DNA of 64,000 nt from Rhineura floridana (lineage: Eukaryota; Chordata; Lepidosauria; Squamata; Rhineuridae). The position numbers and the translations under genes are program-made. Location: positions 228,538,943-228,602,942 of the forward strand of contig NC_084482.1 of NCBI RefSeq assembly GCF_030035675.1. The letters are read 5' to 3'. Below are positions 1 through 11,094 of the stretch, in pieces (within the stretch, counting starts at the first letter, position 1; the number at the start of each line of letters is the position of its first letter). The notes beneath the pieces are model-generated. The model made no database searches and was not told the origin of the DNA. It saw only the letters and a list, made by a program, of their open reading frames with translations.

Positions 1-14
1 TTTGGGGTGGGAAG

Positions 15-135
15 GAGAGTTATTTGTTTATTTGCTCATTTATTGCTCTCTGGGCAGTTTACAATAATTAAAACATTAAAAACAAATACACATATTCAAA
101 AACACATATTTTAAAAACAATTTAAAAACACATGC
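15..135 (-). repeat. 3' tail of an L2-like LINE/SINE
   Basis: The stretch has the layout TTTATTT, then CTCTGGGCAGTTTACAATAA, then AT-rich ACATATT runs. Read on the minus strand this is the common reptile tail in which a line about a table-like 'gggcggtttacaa' box precedes A/T-rich sequence and a short terminal repeat. A clearer copy of the same plan is at 31137-31504. The exact family is not certain. Confidence 0.4.
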
Positions 136-900
136 TAAAATGCCTGGGAGAAGAGGAAAGTCTTAACCTGGCACCGAAAAGATAACAGTGTTCAGCAATG
201 ACTCTAGCTGTTGGAAAAAAGAGGATGCATATTTTCAGCCTGCTATGTTTAAACCACTTCATTTAAGGCAAGACACTCCTGAGGTCCACTGGAGACTATT
301 CTGCAGAAGTCAGTGCCATTATTCCACAATTATGTTTGGAGTTTTTTTAGTATAAATTTGGCAAAGAGTTGCTGTACTTCACATATTCACAGAAATAGAA
401 ACAAAAGAAAATGATTTCCTATAGGAAACTTCACTAAAATTGCAAAGGAAATCAGACATATTCAAAGTGACCATCTGAACTATGTCAAGTGTCTTAATAA
501 TGTTGCTTCCTCCCGGCTAAAACAAAATCACCACAGCACATGTCTTCTTTCTATTCTTTGGGCTGATTGCAGGTGTTGCCACCATGCACCATATGCTCAG
601 AGGCACATTTTACCAAATTCTTCCAAGCTACACAGCAAGTGGACTGGACTGTGAAAGACCAACCCAAATGGTGTTTGCATTTTGACAACTTTGTAGGGCA
701 GTCCAATATGTCAGAGAGGAGTTCAGGTCTCCTGCTCCCCTGGTGCATTCACTATAGCTGCCCAATTTCCCTGCTTATTAAAGTTTGATAGAATAGCTGT
801 GGGCTATAGGTATGTTCTTAACCCGCAAGGTTTTTTGCCTATTACTGAATTTCCCTGCTTTTTAATCTGGGAGGTAAGAAATGGGATCCTGTCCAGGTTT
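136..900. other. No recognisable gene
   Basis: AT-rich single-copy-looking sequence. Short open frames near 551-788 have no family features. No promoter, RNA gene or repeat was recognised. Confidence 0.5.
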
Positions 901-1672
901 GCTGAGAATGGATCCATCATTTGCATGCTTATTGAGTTCAATGGTATTTACTCCCCTGCAATCATGCTTAGGATTGGTGAAACTGACCACAGAGGATGGG
1001 GAGGGGAGGAGGAGGTAGAGGGAGGGGAGGAAATGCAGAGGGGAGGACTGGGAGGGGAGCAGGCAGGATGGGGAGGGGAGGAGAAGGACAGGCTTGATCA
1101 TTTGCATGTTTATTAAATTCAGTGTGATTTGCTCCCATGCAATCATGCTTAGGATAGGTAAAACCGACCGGGGGGGGGGGTGAGGGAGGGAGGGCTTGAG
1201 TGGGCAGGGGAGGAGGAAGGGAGAGGAGAGGGGAAAACCAGGTCTGATCATTTGCATGCTTATTTTCAATGGGATTTACTCCTATGCAATCTTGGTTAGG
1301 ATAGGAAACACTGACCATGGGGGCGGAGGAGGGGGAGTGTATTGGAGGGGGGGAAAGGAGCATATTGGAGGGGGGCAAAGGAAGGTGGAGGGGAGGGCAG
1401 GTTTGATCATTTGCATGCTTATAGAGTTCAATGGTATTTACTTCCGTGCAATCATGTTTAAGATAGGTAAAACTGACCATGGGGAGGAGGAAGGGGAGGA
1501 GGGGGAAGGGGAAGGAGAAAGAGGGGATTGGAAGGGGATGGGGAGTGAGGGGCAAAGGAAGGGGGAGGGAAGGGGCAAGAGGAGGGGATAGGAATAAGGA
1601 GAAGGGAGGGTGGGTTTGATCATTTGCATATTTTTTGAGTTCAGTGGGATCTATTTCTATGCAATCATGTTT
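901..1672 (+). repeat. Five-unit tandem repeat with octamer core and purine tract
   Basis: Five diverged units start at about 911, 1094, 1244, 1402 and 1615. Each has a TGATCATTTGCATG-like start, a conserved arm (attgagttcaatgg, atttactcc, gcaatcatg, aggataggtaaaactgacc) and then a G/A-rich tract of variable length on this strand. Spacing between the ATTTGCAT cores is 181, 150, 159 and 213 bases. The conserved arm resembles a dispersed squamate repeat, so the array probably grew from one copy. The purine tracts could form unusual DNA structure. Confidence 0.8.
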
Positions 1673-1677
1673 GAAAA

Positions 1678-1882
1678 TGAAAATGGACTGCCTTCAAGTC
1701 AATCCCCACCTATTGCGACCCTTTGAATAGGGTTTTCATGGTACACGGTATTCAGAGGTGATTTCACCATTGTCTTCCTCTGAGGCCAAGAGGCTGTGAC
1801 TGGCCCCAGGTCACCCAGTCAGCTTCATGGCTGTGTGGGGATTTGAACCCTGGTCTCCCAGGTCATAGTCCAACACTGACCC
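1678..1882 (-). mobile_element. tRNA-derived SINE with Bov-B-like tail (Sauria SINE type)
   Basis: On the minus strand the order is a tRNA-like B box (GGTTCAAATCC at about 1840-1850), a central part with GGTGACCTGGGGCCAGTC, and a 3' part equal to GGGTCGCAATAGGTGGGGAT followed by GACTTGAAGGCAGTCC. The last part matches the plan of a Bov-B LINE 3' end, which is how Sauria SINEs are mobilised. A plus-strand relative is at 51486-51850. The tRNA head is incomplete. Confidence 0.7.
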
Positions 1883-2070
1883 AGGGAAGGGGCAGGGAGT
1901 GGGAGGGGAGGAGATTGGGTGGGTGGGCACTGGGCAGAAGGGAAGACCTTTCCCTTTCCAAAAGGAAAACATTGTAAACAGAATCATTCTTTTTCAGCCT
2001 TTCCCCCACCTTTTTATTCTACAGCAGACACATGTAGCCTCCCACCCAAATTTAAACCAAAGCTGTCCCT

Positions 2071-2340
2071 GGCCACATCCACACCAGGCAATTATTTCAC
2101 TTTGGACAGTCATGGCTTCTCTCAAAGAATCCTGGGAAGTGTAGTTAGTGAAGGATGCTGAGAGTTGCTAGGAGACGCCCTGTTCCCCTCACAGTCCTTC
2201 AATCAGAATGGCTGGCTGTTCAACCATTCTCTCAGGGGAATAGGAGTCTCTTAGCACCCTTCACAAACTACACTTCCCAGGATTCTTTGAGGGAAGCCAT
2301 GATGGTCTTAAGTGAAATCAAGCCTGGTGTGGGTGTGGCC
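2071..2340. mobile_element. Fold-back (MITE-like) element with long terminal inverted repeats
   Basis: The left part (ggccacatccacaccagg, then tcaaagaatcctgggaagtg, tagttagtgaaggatgctga, gttgctaggaga) is repeated in reverse complement on the right (ctcttagcacccttcacaaa, ctacacttcccaggattctt, cctggtgtgggtgtggcc). The arms are about 110 bases with a short centre. Relatives occur at 8443-8630, 22318-22500 and 62960-63140. It has no coding capacity. The transposase family cannot be told from the ends. Confidence 0.75.
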
Positions 2341-2868
2341 CTCTGATTAGCCAAGCCCAGCAGCTGTGAGGCTTTTAGAACTCTGACAGTTGGTCCTTCT
2401 GAGCATGCTCCGCGCTATCTTTGGGTCCCAGCCAAAATTTATTAAATCAGCCAGGCATTTTTTAAACTTTTAAACTGCAGCAGATGAAGGTCAGAGTATG
2501 GGGCAATGTCAGTATTAGGATTACAGGTACTCTGTGAACATGGCTGATTTTTAATTAATCTCAACAGATTATAACTCTCAGAGAAAAAAGTCCAAAAGGT
2601 TTCTGAGGTTTCTCTCCCTCTTTTTACACTTTGAACTGTCTATTCTCTCTGACTGTTTTGTGTATCGCCATGAAGATTGACAGGGCTATTAAGCAAGCAT
2701 TTCTGAGTTCAGGACTATAAGTTATGGAAGCTTTTGTTTTGAAATGAGCTTATGGGAAGCATCAGAATGGCATGGGGAGTATTTTCAATTTAACATGGCG
2801 GAATGTGAAAAATCCCCGCTGGCTATACTATACAGACACTCTTGTGGCTCTTTCCACACTCCAAGCAT
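2341..2868. other. 3' flank of the minus-strand zinc-finger exon
   Basis: AT-rich sequence downstream of the zinc-finger exon on its strand. It would hold the 3' UTR. The out-of-frame remains of an eighteenth finger (CLECGKS) lie at about 2823-2880. No clear polyadenylation signal was fixed. Confidence 0.4.
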
Positions 2869-4445
2869 TTATAAGGTTTGTCTCCTGTGAGTTCTTTCAT
2901 GTTTACTAAGGGTGTCACTCCGACTGAAACACTTTCCACACTCCAAGCATTGATAAGGTTTGTCCCCTGTGTGAGTTCTTTGATGTACAGTAAGGTTGCC
3001 ATTCTGACTAAAGCTCTTTCCACACTCCAAGCATTGATAAGGTTTGTTCCCTGTATGAGTTCTGTGATGCAAAGTAAGGGTGCTACTGTCACTGAAGCCC
3101 TTTCCACACTCCAAGCATTTATAAGGTTTGTTCCCTGTATGAGTTTTGTGATGCGAAGTAAGGGCGCTACTGTCACAGAAGCTCTTTCCACACTCAAAGC
3201 ATTGATAAGGTTTGTTTCCTGTGTGAGTTCTGTGATGCAAAGTAAGGTTGCTACTCCACCTGAAGCTTTTTCCACACTCAAAGCATTTATAAGGTTTGTC
3301 TCCTGTGTGAGTTCTGTGATGCGAAGTAAGGTGGCTACTCCGGCTGAAGCACTTTCCACACTCCAAGCATTTATAAGGTTTGTCTCCTGTGTGAGTTCTT
3401 TGATGCAAACTAAGGTGGCTACTATGACTGAAGCTCTTTCCACACTCCAAGCATTTATAAGGTTTGTCTCCTGTGTGACTTCTTTGATGCGAAGTAAGGG
3501 CGCTACTATAACTGAAGCTCTTTCCACACTCCAAGCATTTATAAGGTTTGTCTCCTGTGTGAGTTCTTTGATGCAAAGTAAGGGCGCTACTATAACTGAA
3601 GCTCTTTCCACACTCAAAGCATTTATAAGGTTTGTCTCCTGTGTGATTTTTTTGATGCAAAGTAAGAGTGCTACTCTGACTGAAGCTCTTTCCACACTCC
3701 AAGCATTTATAAGGTTTGTCCCCTGTGTGAGTTCTGTGATGCGAAGTAAGGTGGCTACTCTGACTGAAGCTCTTTCCACACTCCAAGCATTTATAAGATT
3801 TGTCCCCTGTGTGAGTTCTTTGATGCGAAGTGAGAGTGCTACTCTGACTGAAGCTTTTTCCACACTCAAAGCATTGATAAGGTTTGTTCCCTGTATGAGT
3901 TTTGTAATGCGAAGTAAGGTGGCTACTCCACCTGAAGCTCTTTCCACACTCCAAGCACTTATACGGTTTGTCTCCTGTGTGAGTTCTTTGATGCGAAGTA
4001 AGGTGGCTACTCTGACTAAAGCTCTTTCCACACTCGAAACATTTATAAAGCTTGTCTCCTGTGTGAGTTTTTTGATGCAAAGTAAGGTTGCCACTCTGAC
4101 TGAAGCTCTTTCCACACTCCAAGCATTTATAAGGTTTGTCTCCTGTGTGAGTTCTTTGATGTGAAGTAAGGTTGCCACTCTGACTGAAGCTCTTTCCACA
4201 CTCCAAGCATTTATAAGGTTTGTCTCCTGTGTGAGTTCTTTGATGCGAAGTAAGGCTGCTACTCCACCTGAAGCTCTTTCCACACTCCAAGCATTTATAA
4301 GGTTTCTCCCCTGTGTGAGTTTGTCTTTCCTCTTGTCTCTTTGCTCCATCTTGACTCCTCAGTTTCTGCTCCTGCATCTGCTCCTCAGCTTTTTCCAGTG
4401 ATACTTCAGATACTTCTCTGTCAGCTTTGACCCCCCAGATGTAAC
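2869..4445 (-). CDS. C2H2 zinc-finger protein, last exon, 17 fingers
   Basis: The terminal exon encodes a likely nuclear DNA-binding regulator. A splice acceptor (pyrimidine tract, then CAG at 4448-4446) opens the exon in phase 1, as in KRAB zinc-finger genes; the first full codons read [20 protein letters not shown]. The first internal ATG is at 4377, so translation probably starts in an upstream exon. Seventeen consecutive 28-residue C2H2 fingers follow (residues about 48-525 of the exon), all with intact Cys and His. Linkers are TGDKPY or TGNKPY instead of the usual TGEKPY, apart from the first. Fingers are very alike, and variation is concentrated at helix positions (SQSGN, SQSSH, SYSSA, RWSSH), which suggests recent array growth. 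The frame ends early because a two-base loss in the last linker turns THTGDKPYK into THRRQTL; another finger remains out of frame beyond. Upstream on the same strand is a broken KRAB-A exon at 7336-7462; no KRAB-B exon was seen between. Confidence 0.85.
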
Positions 4446-5845
4446 CTGAGGGAATGAAAAAGAAAGGAGATAAAATGCTGTGGATAAATCATGTGAATAT
4501 ATTATGATTTGTATTTTGAAAATGTATTTTTGGGAGCTCTGTTGATATCACAGTTTAACTGTCAAAGCTCGAGGCCTTGTACAGAGTTAATTTAGCAGTA
4601 GGTGCTTGGTAACATGTTGTGAAAAGAGACACACACACAGACAACTGTAACAAAAATTCCCTCTCTTGTTCCTCCATTTAAGGTGGACAGCCCAGTACTT
4701 ATGCACAGCTGGAATTTACAAACCTAGGATGGATCCTGTCTGACAGGAACATGGCCCTTTCCAGTGCCAAGAGGGAAGCTCGAATCCCCTCCCTCCGTCC
4801 CTCCCTCCCTCCGTCCCTCCCAAAATGTTAGCCTCCAATTAACTGCAACACTAGATAGGGCTGGAAGATGAGACCCCCAGGTCAGAAGGCACTCACCGAG
4901 CTACTGGGGAAGAACAAAGGACAAGTACAAGTAGTGCTGTGACTAATGATGCAGCTGGGTCAAAGCCCAAAGGAAGCCCAGAGCCTGATGTGCACAGATG
5001 TGAAAGGAGAGTCTGGAGTTGTGCGACTCATACAATAGGAACATGGAATGTGAGAATGTGAGACAATAACAAATGAAACACTATAATCCTTTGCTACACA
5101 ACCATCTTGAATTCAGGTTTTCATGACATGTTCCTCTTTGTTGAATGATCTCTTATTTCATCGCTGCTTCAAGTGAAGATGGTCAGTAAGTAGACTAATA
5201 AAACTTACTGCAACAAATCATTAAATTTAAATCCCCAAGCGTGATCTGTTCCTTCTAACCTATGCCTTCCAAAACGATAAAATTCAGAAATCCTTACCAA
5301 AACAGGTAAAAAACTATTAAAATACCATAGGAATAAAAGGTTCCTAACTGGGCATAAAAGTGACTAAAAGGATGAGAAAAAAGGGACACTTCCACAAATC
5401 AGGTCCAATTCCAGGCATAAGTCATCAAACCATAAAAATCCACCCAAATATCAACACCCTAAAGGGACAAGGTAAAACATACGGAGTTGAGTCCCAAGAG
5501 AAAAACCAGCTATCTAGCCTAGTCTGTCCTTACACACAGGTAGACAGTTGCACAGCCCCCTCTCCTCAGAGAGAGGAACAGGCAGGAGAGTCAATGCAAA
5601 ATGGAAGCTCAACTGGCAGCATCAAGTAGGCATGATGGGACCCAGCAGAGGAAAGCAAGCCAAGGTTTGAACCCCATACTTATGGCAAACTGCCCAGCAA
5701 CAGGCTGGATCCAATTAACCAATCAGGGAATTTCTTCATGGAATAAGGGCTCACCAATCAGTGGCCAAATGGAACATCCTCCCGAAAACTTCCCAGACTT
5801 CATGACCTTGATGGAGCCCGGCTTCTACGGATAAGGGGGTGTTAG
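4446..5845. other. Upstream intron and unassigned sequence
   Basis: This is intron or upstream sequence for the minus-strand zinc-finger exon. It contains a (CCCT)n-like run at 4786-4830 and a short CA run at 4628-4640. Small open frames at 5360-5834 show no domains. No exon was recognised. Confidence 0.4.
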
Positions 5846-6175
5846 CAGGGCCGACTTATGGCACAGTGCCAGGGCCCACAATACTTTTAGGGCAGGGGCC
5901 CATGAAAATGTTTTAATTTCTTTTAAAATCAGAAGGAAAAAATGAATTTGTAGGGTCAAAGAAAATGTTTTAATTTTTTTCTCCCATCAGAAAAAAATGA
6001 AACTTTTAGGGCCCACAAAAATCTATTAAATTTTGCCTAGAACAGAAAAAAAATAAAATTTTGAAGTATTTAAAGTTATATCAAGAATAATTTTTCATAT
6101 TGATATTATTATGGAGGAAGGGGCCCACGAAGGCAAAAGTGCCTAGGGCCCACAAAAGTCATCATGCGTCCCTAG
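5846..6175 (+). mobile_element. hAT-like non-autonomous element fragment
   Basis: It begins CAGGGCCGACTTATG, typical of the CAGGGCCG-type ends seen in hAT-like elements. It then carries several 'gggcccacaaaa' and 'ttttaatttctttt' modules. The same modules in reverse order lie at 34490-34737, where the end reads AAGTCGGCCCTG. Both copies abut Bov-B sequence. The right terminus is missing here, replaced by the Bov-B fragment at 6176. Confidence 0.5.
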
Positions 6176-6358
6176 GGCTATATTTTATCACCCAGTTACT
6201 TAATTTATGGAGAGAACATATCATACAAAAAGTGGGATTGGAGCAAGATGAAGGAGGTGTGAAACCTGAGGGAGAAATATCAATCATTGAAGATACGCAG
6301 ATGATAACATACAACTAGCAGAAACTAGTAATCACTTAAAACAAATGCTGATGACAGT
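6176..6358 (+). mobile_element. Bov-B (RTE) LINE fragment, reverse-transcriptase part
   Basis: The bases match the reverse-transcriptase region of the longer Bov-B copy at about 35042-35225: ggctatattttatcaccc, then gaacatatcata, gatgaaggaggtgtgaaa, and the degraded YADD region gatacgcagatgataaca. Both ends are truncated and the frame is broken. Confidence 0.75.
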
Positions 6359-6767
6359 TCATGTCGAGCCCCAGCTCTCTCTAGAGGGCCAGGGAGGGGA
6401 AAGGCATGAGTTGCAGACGCCTCAACTGCCAGAAGGCACGGAAGATCCAGCTGTTGTTGTGTCTATTCCAGACATTGGGGAAAGGAGTGTGGGAGATGCT
6501 CCGCCAATTCCCACAGGTGGCCCAGCCCCCCTTGGGGACAGGGCTCAGCCTTCAACCCTCCCAACGGATCAGTTAGGGGAGGATTCCGAAAGAGCAGCAA
6601 CTCCTCCTTCACCGAGCCATGAATTAGCAGTAATCGCCCCTTCATCCCGCAGAAACTTAGAGATGCCTGACGCTTCTCAGCCCTCTACTTCCTTGTCTGT
6701 TGATAAGGACCCTGTTCGTCTGATGAGCCCATGGAGGCTCGCCCCCCCTCGACTAGAAGACACATAA
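6359..6767 (+). other. Unassigned proline-rich open frame, possible retroelement relic
   Basis: A frame of about 140 codons (it opens at 6345 inside the Bov-B piece) encodes a Pro/Ser/Gly/Glu-rich, low-complexity product with no domain that I recognise. Its position between LINE and repeat pieces suggests a mobile-element origin, but this is not shown. It is unlikely to be a host exon because no splice sites frame it. Confidence 0.25.
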
Positions 6768-7139
6768 CACAGACACACCTGCACTATGTGAGTTCCGTTT
6801 TAATTAATCCAAGAGAGCCCAATGCCCCACAAAGCTATTTGGAAATATCCTTCAAAGGTGGGCTGAGATATGCAGCCTTTGTGCCTCATCCACCATCAGG
6901 AAAAAGCCTGCAGTGGACCAGCCAAACAGCTTTACACCTGACAGGACCAATATCCTGGAGGTAAGTAGTCACTTAGGATCAGGTAGATACTTGAGCTAAA
7001 ACTTGGGTTCCCCACTTCCGAGTAAAAGGATTTTGAGGTGCAAAGGAAAAGCTGACTCTTCAGACTGGTGGCAGCAACAGAGGGAGAGTGTTGGTTGTAG
7101 GCCTTACAGGAAGTTAAAGAGAGCTCTGGCTGGAAAGCG
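6768..7139. other. No recognisable feature
   Basis: Unassigned sequence up to the outer edge of the inverted duplication at about 7140. No exon or known repeat was recognised. Confidence 0.4.
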
Positions 7140-7335
7140 GAGGGGGTGCTGTCCTAGGATCCCAGAATTATCAGTACTAAATTGGCCCCCCCAGAGTCCT
7201 CCTGTTTGGGAAAAGGGGGTGTAGGAAATGATGGCAGCTCTACCGGATAATCTGAAATGCATAGTGGATCAGGTTTGCGAAGCAGGGGTGCCAGGAAGGG
7301 AGTAAGAAGCCTATCCTTAACCTCTCCTAATTCTA

Positions 7336-7462
7336 ACAGAACAGGTCGCCATCTCAGGAATCTCCTGCATGATCTCCTTGTACAGAGCTCTCTAGGCTGG
7401 ATTCAGCTGAGCCCGTTCCTCCTGGGTGAAGTGCAGGACCCTTCCTCAAAGGTCACCAGTCC
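7336..7462 (-). pseudogene. KRAB-A exon, broken (left arm)
   Basis: After the acceptor TCTTCCAG the minus strand reads GLVTFEEG..LHFTQEERAQL, the KRAB-A pattern of a TRIM28-recruiting repressor box. The assumed length is the usual 127 bases. It has a stop (TAG at 7394-7392) where KRAB-A has the Q of DPGQ, the W of EEW is R, and the donor is not canonical. The same stop is in the right-arm copy at 23417, so the exon was already dead before the inverted duplication. It is the nearest KRAB-A to the 17-finger exon at 2869-4445. Confidence 0.8.
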
Positions 7463-7619
7463 CTGGAAGAAGAAACCATTGCCTTCCACATTCATACTCC
7501 CAGGCAAGGCGTGGACATCATCTGCCCTCCACTCACACTCTGAAGAGAGATGGGACAAGCGGGATCTTTTCCTTTAGTGTTCACAAATCATGCCAAGTCC
7601 AGATGGCATCTACCTGAGA

Positions 7620-8440
7620 GGTCTTAAAATAACCCAAATGTGACATTGCTGATCTTCTAAGAAAAATATGTACCTTCTCCCAAAGACTTGCTACCATATG
7701 GACTGGCAAATGTATTACAATATGCAAGTCAAAAGGACACAGAAGGTATCCGGGAAATCCGAGGCCTATTACCTGTTCCGGGAAAAGTAGTGGAAAATAT
7801 TATGAAATACAGAATTACTAAACATGGAGTGGAATATAGCAATCATGGGATATGAGGAAATGCGCTCTCATGCATCAGTAAGTGTTTCAAGATCAGGAAG
7901 GAGAAAGCAGGAATAAATGAAGAGTTCTCCTAATTGAGGGATGTAAGAAGTGCCCCCCAGTCATCAGGATCAGGACTTGTCAGGGTGATTAAAATAAAGA
8001 GGGATTGTGAGGAACTCCAAAAGGAACTCTCCAAGCAGGCTTGGGTATTAAAGAGAAAATGCAATTAAATGTAAGCAAGCGTCAAGTGATGCACGGAAGT
8101 GAAAAATCCTAACTGAGCCAGAGGTGACTGACAGGAGAGAGACCTTGAGGTCATAGCAGATGCCCCAATTAAGGTACTGATGTTATTGGTGATTTGCATG
8201 TGAGGGATCATTAAGACACAGATTGAAAAGAAAACTGCCAATATCATAACGCCATTATACACATCCAAAATGTGATCCTTCTTGGAATGCTATCTTCAGC
8301 TCTGGTTGCCTGACCGCAAAAATAACATTCTAGGGGTGGAAGAGGTAGAGAAATGAGCAATCAAAATGATCAAGGGTGGCAACATTTGGGGATTTTTCTC
8401 ATAGAAAAAAAGGAAAGAGGAGACATGATAGAAGTGTATG
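7620..8440 (+). mobile_element. Old degraded CR1 LINE fragment
   Basis: Scattered matches to the CR1 at 57082-58655 occur in order: the GKxxE region near 7770, agggattgtgaggaactcca near 8000, ggtgactgacaggagagaga near 8125, and gatcaagggtggcaacattt near 8370. No frame survives. The mirror copy lies at 22500-23190, so it predates the inverted duplication. Confidence 0.65.
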
Positions 8441-8442
8441 AT

Positions 8443-8630
8443 CACACCAGACATTTAAAGCACACTCAGCACAAATGTAAAGCACACGGCTTCCCCCAAC
8501 AAATCCTGGAGAATAGTTTTTTCTCACTGCGCTACATTCCCAGCACCCTTCATAAACTACAACTCCCAGGACTATTGGGAGGAAGCCACATGCTTTCAAT
8601 GTACACTGTGGATGTGCCATAAAGGTGTGT
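8443..8630. mobile_element. Fold-back element (left arm)
   Basis: It shares the cagcacccttcataaactac and aactcccagga modules with the element at 2071-2340, set between weak inverted ends. It is present at the mirror position in the right arm (22318-22500). Confidence 0.6.
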
Positions 8631-9493
8631 GGTGTGGAGAAGCTGGATGACACCCTCTGATTTAGCAGGGAACTTACACCTGGTGTAGGAAGAGGGAGGG
8701 AAGTCGCTCCCACCAATTTGCACCCGTTGCAGGAGAAACATCACTCGCTAAACATTTTGTCTGCCAAGGAGGGCAGGGCCACCTTTCGGCTTTCCTGAAT
8801 TAAACGGTGACCTTAATTCTAACAGAATAGGAAACTGGGGAGGGCTGGCAGAATGAAGGCATTGAAAGAAGAGCCTCACTATTAAACGTGCTTTGAGCGC
8901 TGTGGAGCCAGTTCTGTGGAGTTCTCTTCCCTTTGAAGTGAAACAACCCCAGACATTATTACGCTTTCCAAGTTTGTTGAAAGGTTTTTGTCCACCCTCA
9001 ACAAAGAATTCTTAATTACTGTTTTTATGATCCTTATTAGGTCTTATATTCTGTTTTTTTATACGTATAACTGCTGGTTTATAATGCAGTTATATTTTTT
9101 TATATCTTTTTTTATTTTTCCAGTGAAGTTTGGCTTTTATTGGAAATGGTAAGTTGCTCTGAGGAGAAAGCTTCTCGAAAAGTGAGCTATAATTTTTTAA
9201 TAAACCAATAAATATGCTGTAGAATGAGTCTTGGGTTTAAAAAGGGTTCATATAAACACATGTGCAAAACCTGAGCTATTTTCCGAGGAGGGAATATTGT
9301 GAGATGTTGGATGAAGGGAAGGAAATTGTGCCCTGATGGGTCCGTCTGTTCCGGATGATATTACACAGGAACGGGGCGGGCGAGGGGAGCGAAGCTTCAG
9401 CTCCTGAAAGGGCCCCAACACACAGCTAAGCATGTGGGCTCCTGCTGGGAGGAAGGGCAGGATATACATTAAATAATAAATAAGTAAATCCAC

Positions 9494-9574
9494 CTGCTGA
9501 GGTCTCCTCCTCTTCTTTGGGTTCCTGCATCACCGGATCTTCTCCTTCTTCCCAACAGGAAATGAGGTCTGGTT
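9494..9574 (-). CDS. KRAB-B exon (left arm), intact 81 bases
   Basis: The acceptor TTCTTTAAAG is followed by 81 bases in phase 1-1 reading (K/E)PDLISCWEEGEDPVMQEP and an acidic KEEEETSA tail, then the donor G|GTGGAT. KPDLIS is the classic KRAB-B start. It is base-for-base identical to 21351-21431 and 45168-45248. With KRAB-A nearby broken and no open chain of exons on this strand, whether it is still spliced into an mRNA is unknown. Confidence 0.75.
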
Positions 9575-9964
9575 CTTTAAAAAAAAGGAAATCAGGCAAG
9601 ATTAGTTACTTTTGACCACAAAGTATTTGGGCATTCCAAACCAAATCTGAACGCTCAAAACATTTTGAACGAGAGCAAAGGGGTGAAGCCTTGCCAACAG
9701 CACATGACTCGGGCCACATGCTTTGAGCGCTGTGGAGCCAGTTCTTTGGAGTTCTCTTCCCTTTGAAGAGAAACAAGCCCAGACATTCTTACGCTTTCCA
9801 AGTTTGTTGAAAGCTTTTTGTCCCCCCTGAAGAATTCTGAATTACTGTTTTTATGATCCTTATTAGGTCTTATATTCTGTTTTTTATACATATATATTAT
9901 TTTTCCGGTGAAGTTTGGCTTTTATTGGAAATGGTAAGCTGCTGTGTGGAAGAAGTTCCTCGAA

Positions 9965-10075
9965 AAGAAAATGGCAATGGACTGCTTTCAACTCGATCCC
10001 GACTTATGGCGACCCTATGAATAGGGTTTTCCTGGTAAGCGGTATTCAGAGGTGGTTTACCATTGCCTTCCTTGA
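9965..10075 (-). mobile_element. SINE/Bov-B tail fragment
   Basis: ctcgatcccgacttatggcg, then accctatgaatagggttttc and gcggtattcagaggtggttt match the Bov-B-like tail of the SINE at 1678-1882. The mirror copy is near 20860-20975. Confidence 0.7.
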
Positions 10076-11009
10076 AAACTGAGGCATAAATTTTAAAATA
10101 AACCAATACATATGCTGTAGAATGTGTCTTGGGTTTTAAAAGGGTTCATATAAAAACCTGTGCAAAACCTGAGCTGTGTGGCTTTGCCAGATAATATCTT
10201 TGCTGAGAAGCTTCTAGCTCCATTTGATGCAGGGCTTAATGAGAAGCAAGACCCACTTTTGTTCAGAGGGGCTCATTTTTACAACTAATGCTGAATTTGG
10301 CTTCAGGCAGGTGCAGCCTGGCAAGATCTCAGCTGCATGACTGCGAAACGGGGACCCTCTTGCAGAGCATGCATGGCCTCGCTTTTACTTTGGGCTTCAA
10401 GGAAATAAAATCCAAGCGCTGGAAAAGGAGGTATGAAGAAGCCCTCTTCGACTGTCTGCCCCCTTTCTTAAAGGAAGGACCAGCTATCAAGTAGTCTGCA
10501 AGATCCACAACCAGAAAAAGGAGTCTGTGGTAGAAATAGTCCCTGACAACGAAAGCGAGTAACCCAAAGTACACACACCACAGAGAATGGGAAGAAGAAT
10601 CCGGTGCCGCTGCAACTATTACCTATTCAAATTTTAATAGTCTTTAACTTGGAAATTAAGTGCCAGATATACATGTTTGGGACAGAAGCTTTAGGTTTGA
10701 ATGTTTGGGGCTCCTGCGTTCCAAAATTTACCACTGTGCCTCTTCTTAAGATCAATGGTCCACAGTCCTGTCCAGAATCCTGGGTGGGATGGGACCATTT
10801 CATCCTTCGCAACCCAAGGTCTGTAGATGAAGAGAAACTCCAAGGGATGAGATGTTGTGAGATTTTTAGGTGGCAGAGGAATGGAGAGAGAAAAACCATG
10901 AGAAGAATTTGTAGCCTAATGGGTCAGTCTGCCCTGGATCACATTATTCAGGAACAAGAGGAGTGGGTGGGGAATCTTCAATTACACAAAGGGCCCCACA
11001 ACACTAAAT

Positions 11010-11094
11010 GCTGATATCTCTGCCTCCTCTTCTTTGAAACCCTGGACAAGTGGATCTTCTTCACCTCCTTCCGAAAAGGAAATGAGGCCTAGCC
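11010..11094 (-). pseudogene. KRAB-B exon, degraded (left arm)
   Basis: After CCTTGAAAG the minus strand reads LGLISFSEGGEEDPLVQG and then FKEEEAEISA. The normal Cys-Trp of the family (ISCW) is changed and the donor G|GTAGTG seen in the other copies has become TTTAGTG, so it probably cannot be spliced. Counterparts are 19836-19925 and 44240-44329. Confidence 0.75.

Larger units (their letters stand above)
8880..10180. repeat. Direct duplication of about 400-450 bases around a KRAB-B exon
   Basis: Segment 8880-9275 (tttgagcgctgtggagccag, then gtgaagtttggcttttattg, up to gcaaaacctgagct) recurs at 9719-10180. The KRAB-B exon at 9494-9574 lies between them. The same direct pair exists in the right arm (about 20760-21200 and 21650-22035), so it is older than the inversion. 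Confidence 0.8.

Noticed and set aside
862-1629. Long Pro/Ser/Leu-rich frames on the minus strand
   Set aside because: They translate the purine tracts of the tandem repeat and have no start context or domain.
2878-4164. A 428-codon open frame on the plus strand and another on the minus strand over the 17-finger exon
   Set aside because: The 84-base finger period is a multiple of three, so non-coding frames stay open as well. Their products are repeats of antisense finger sequence with no own features.
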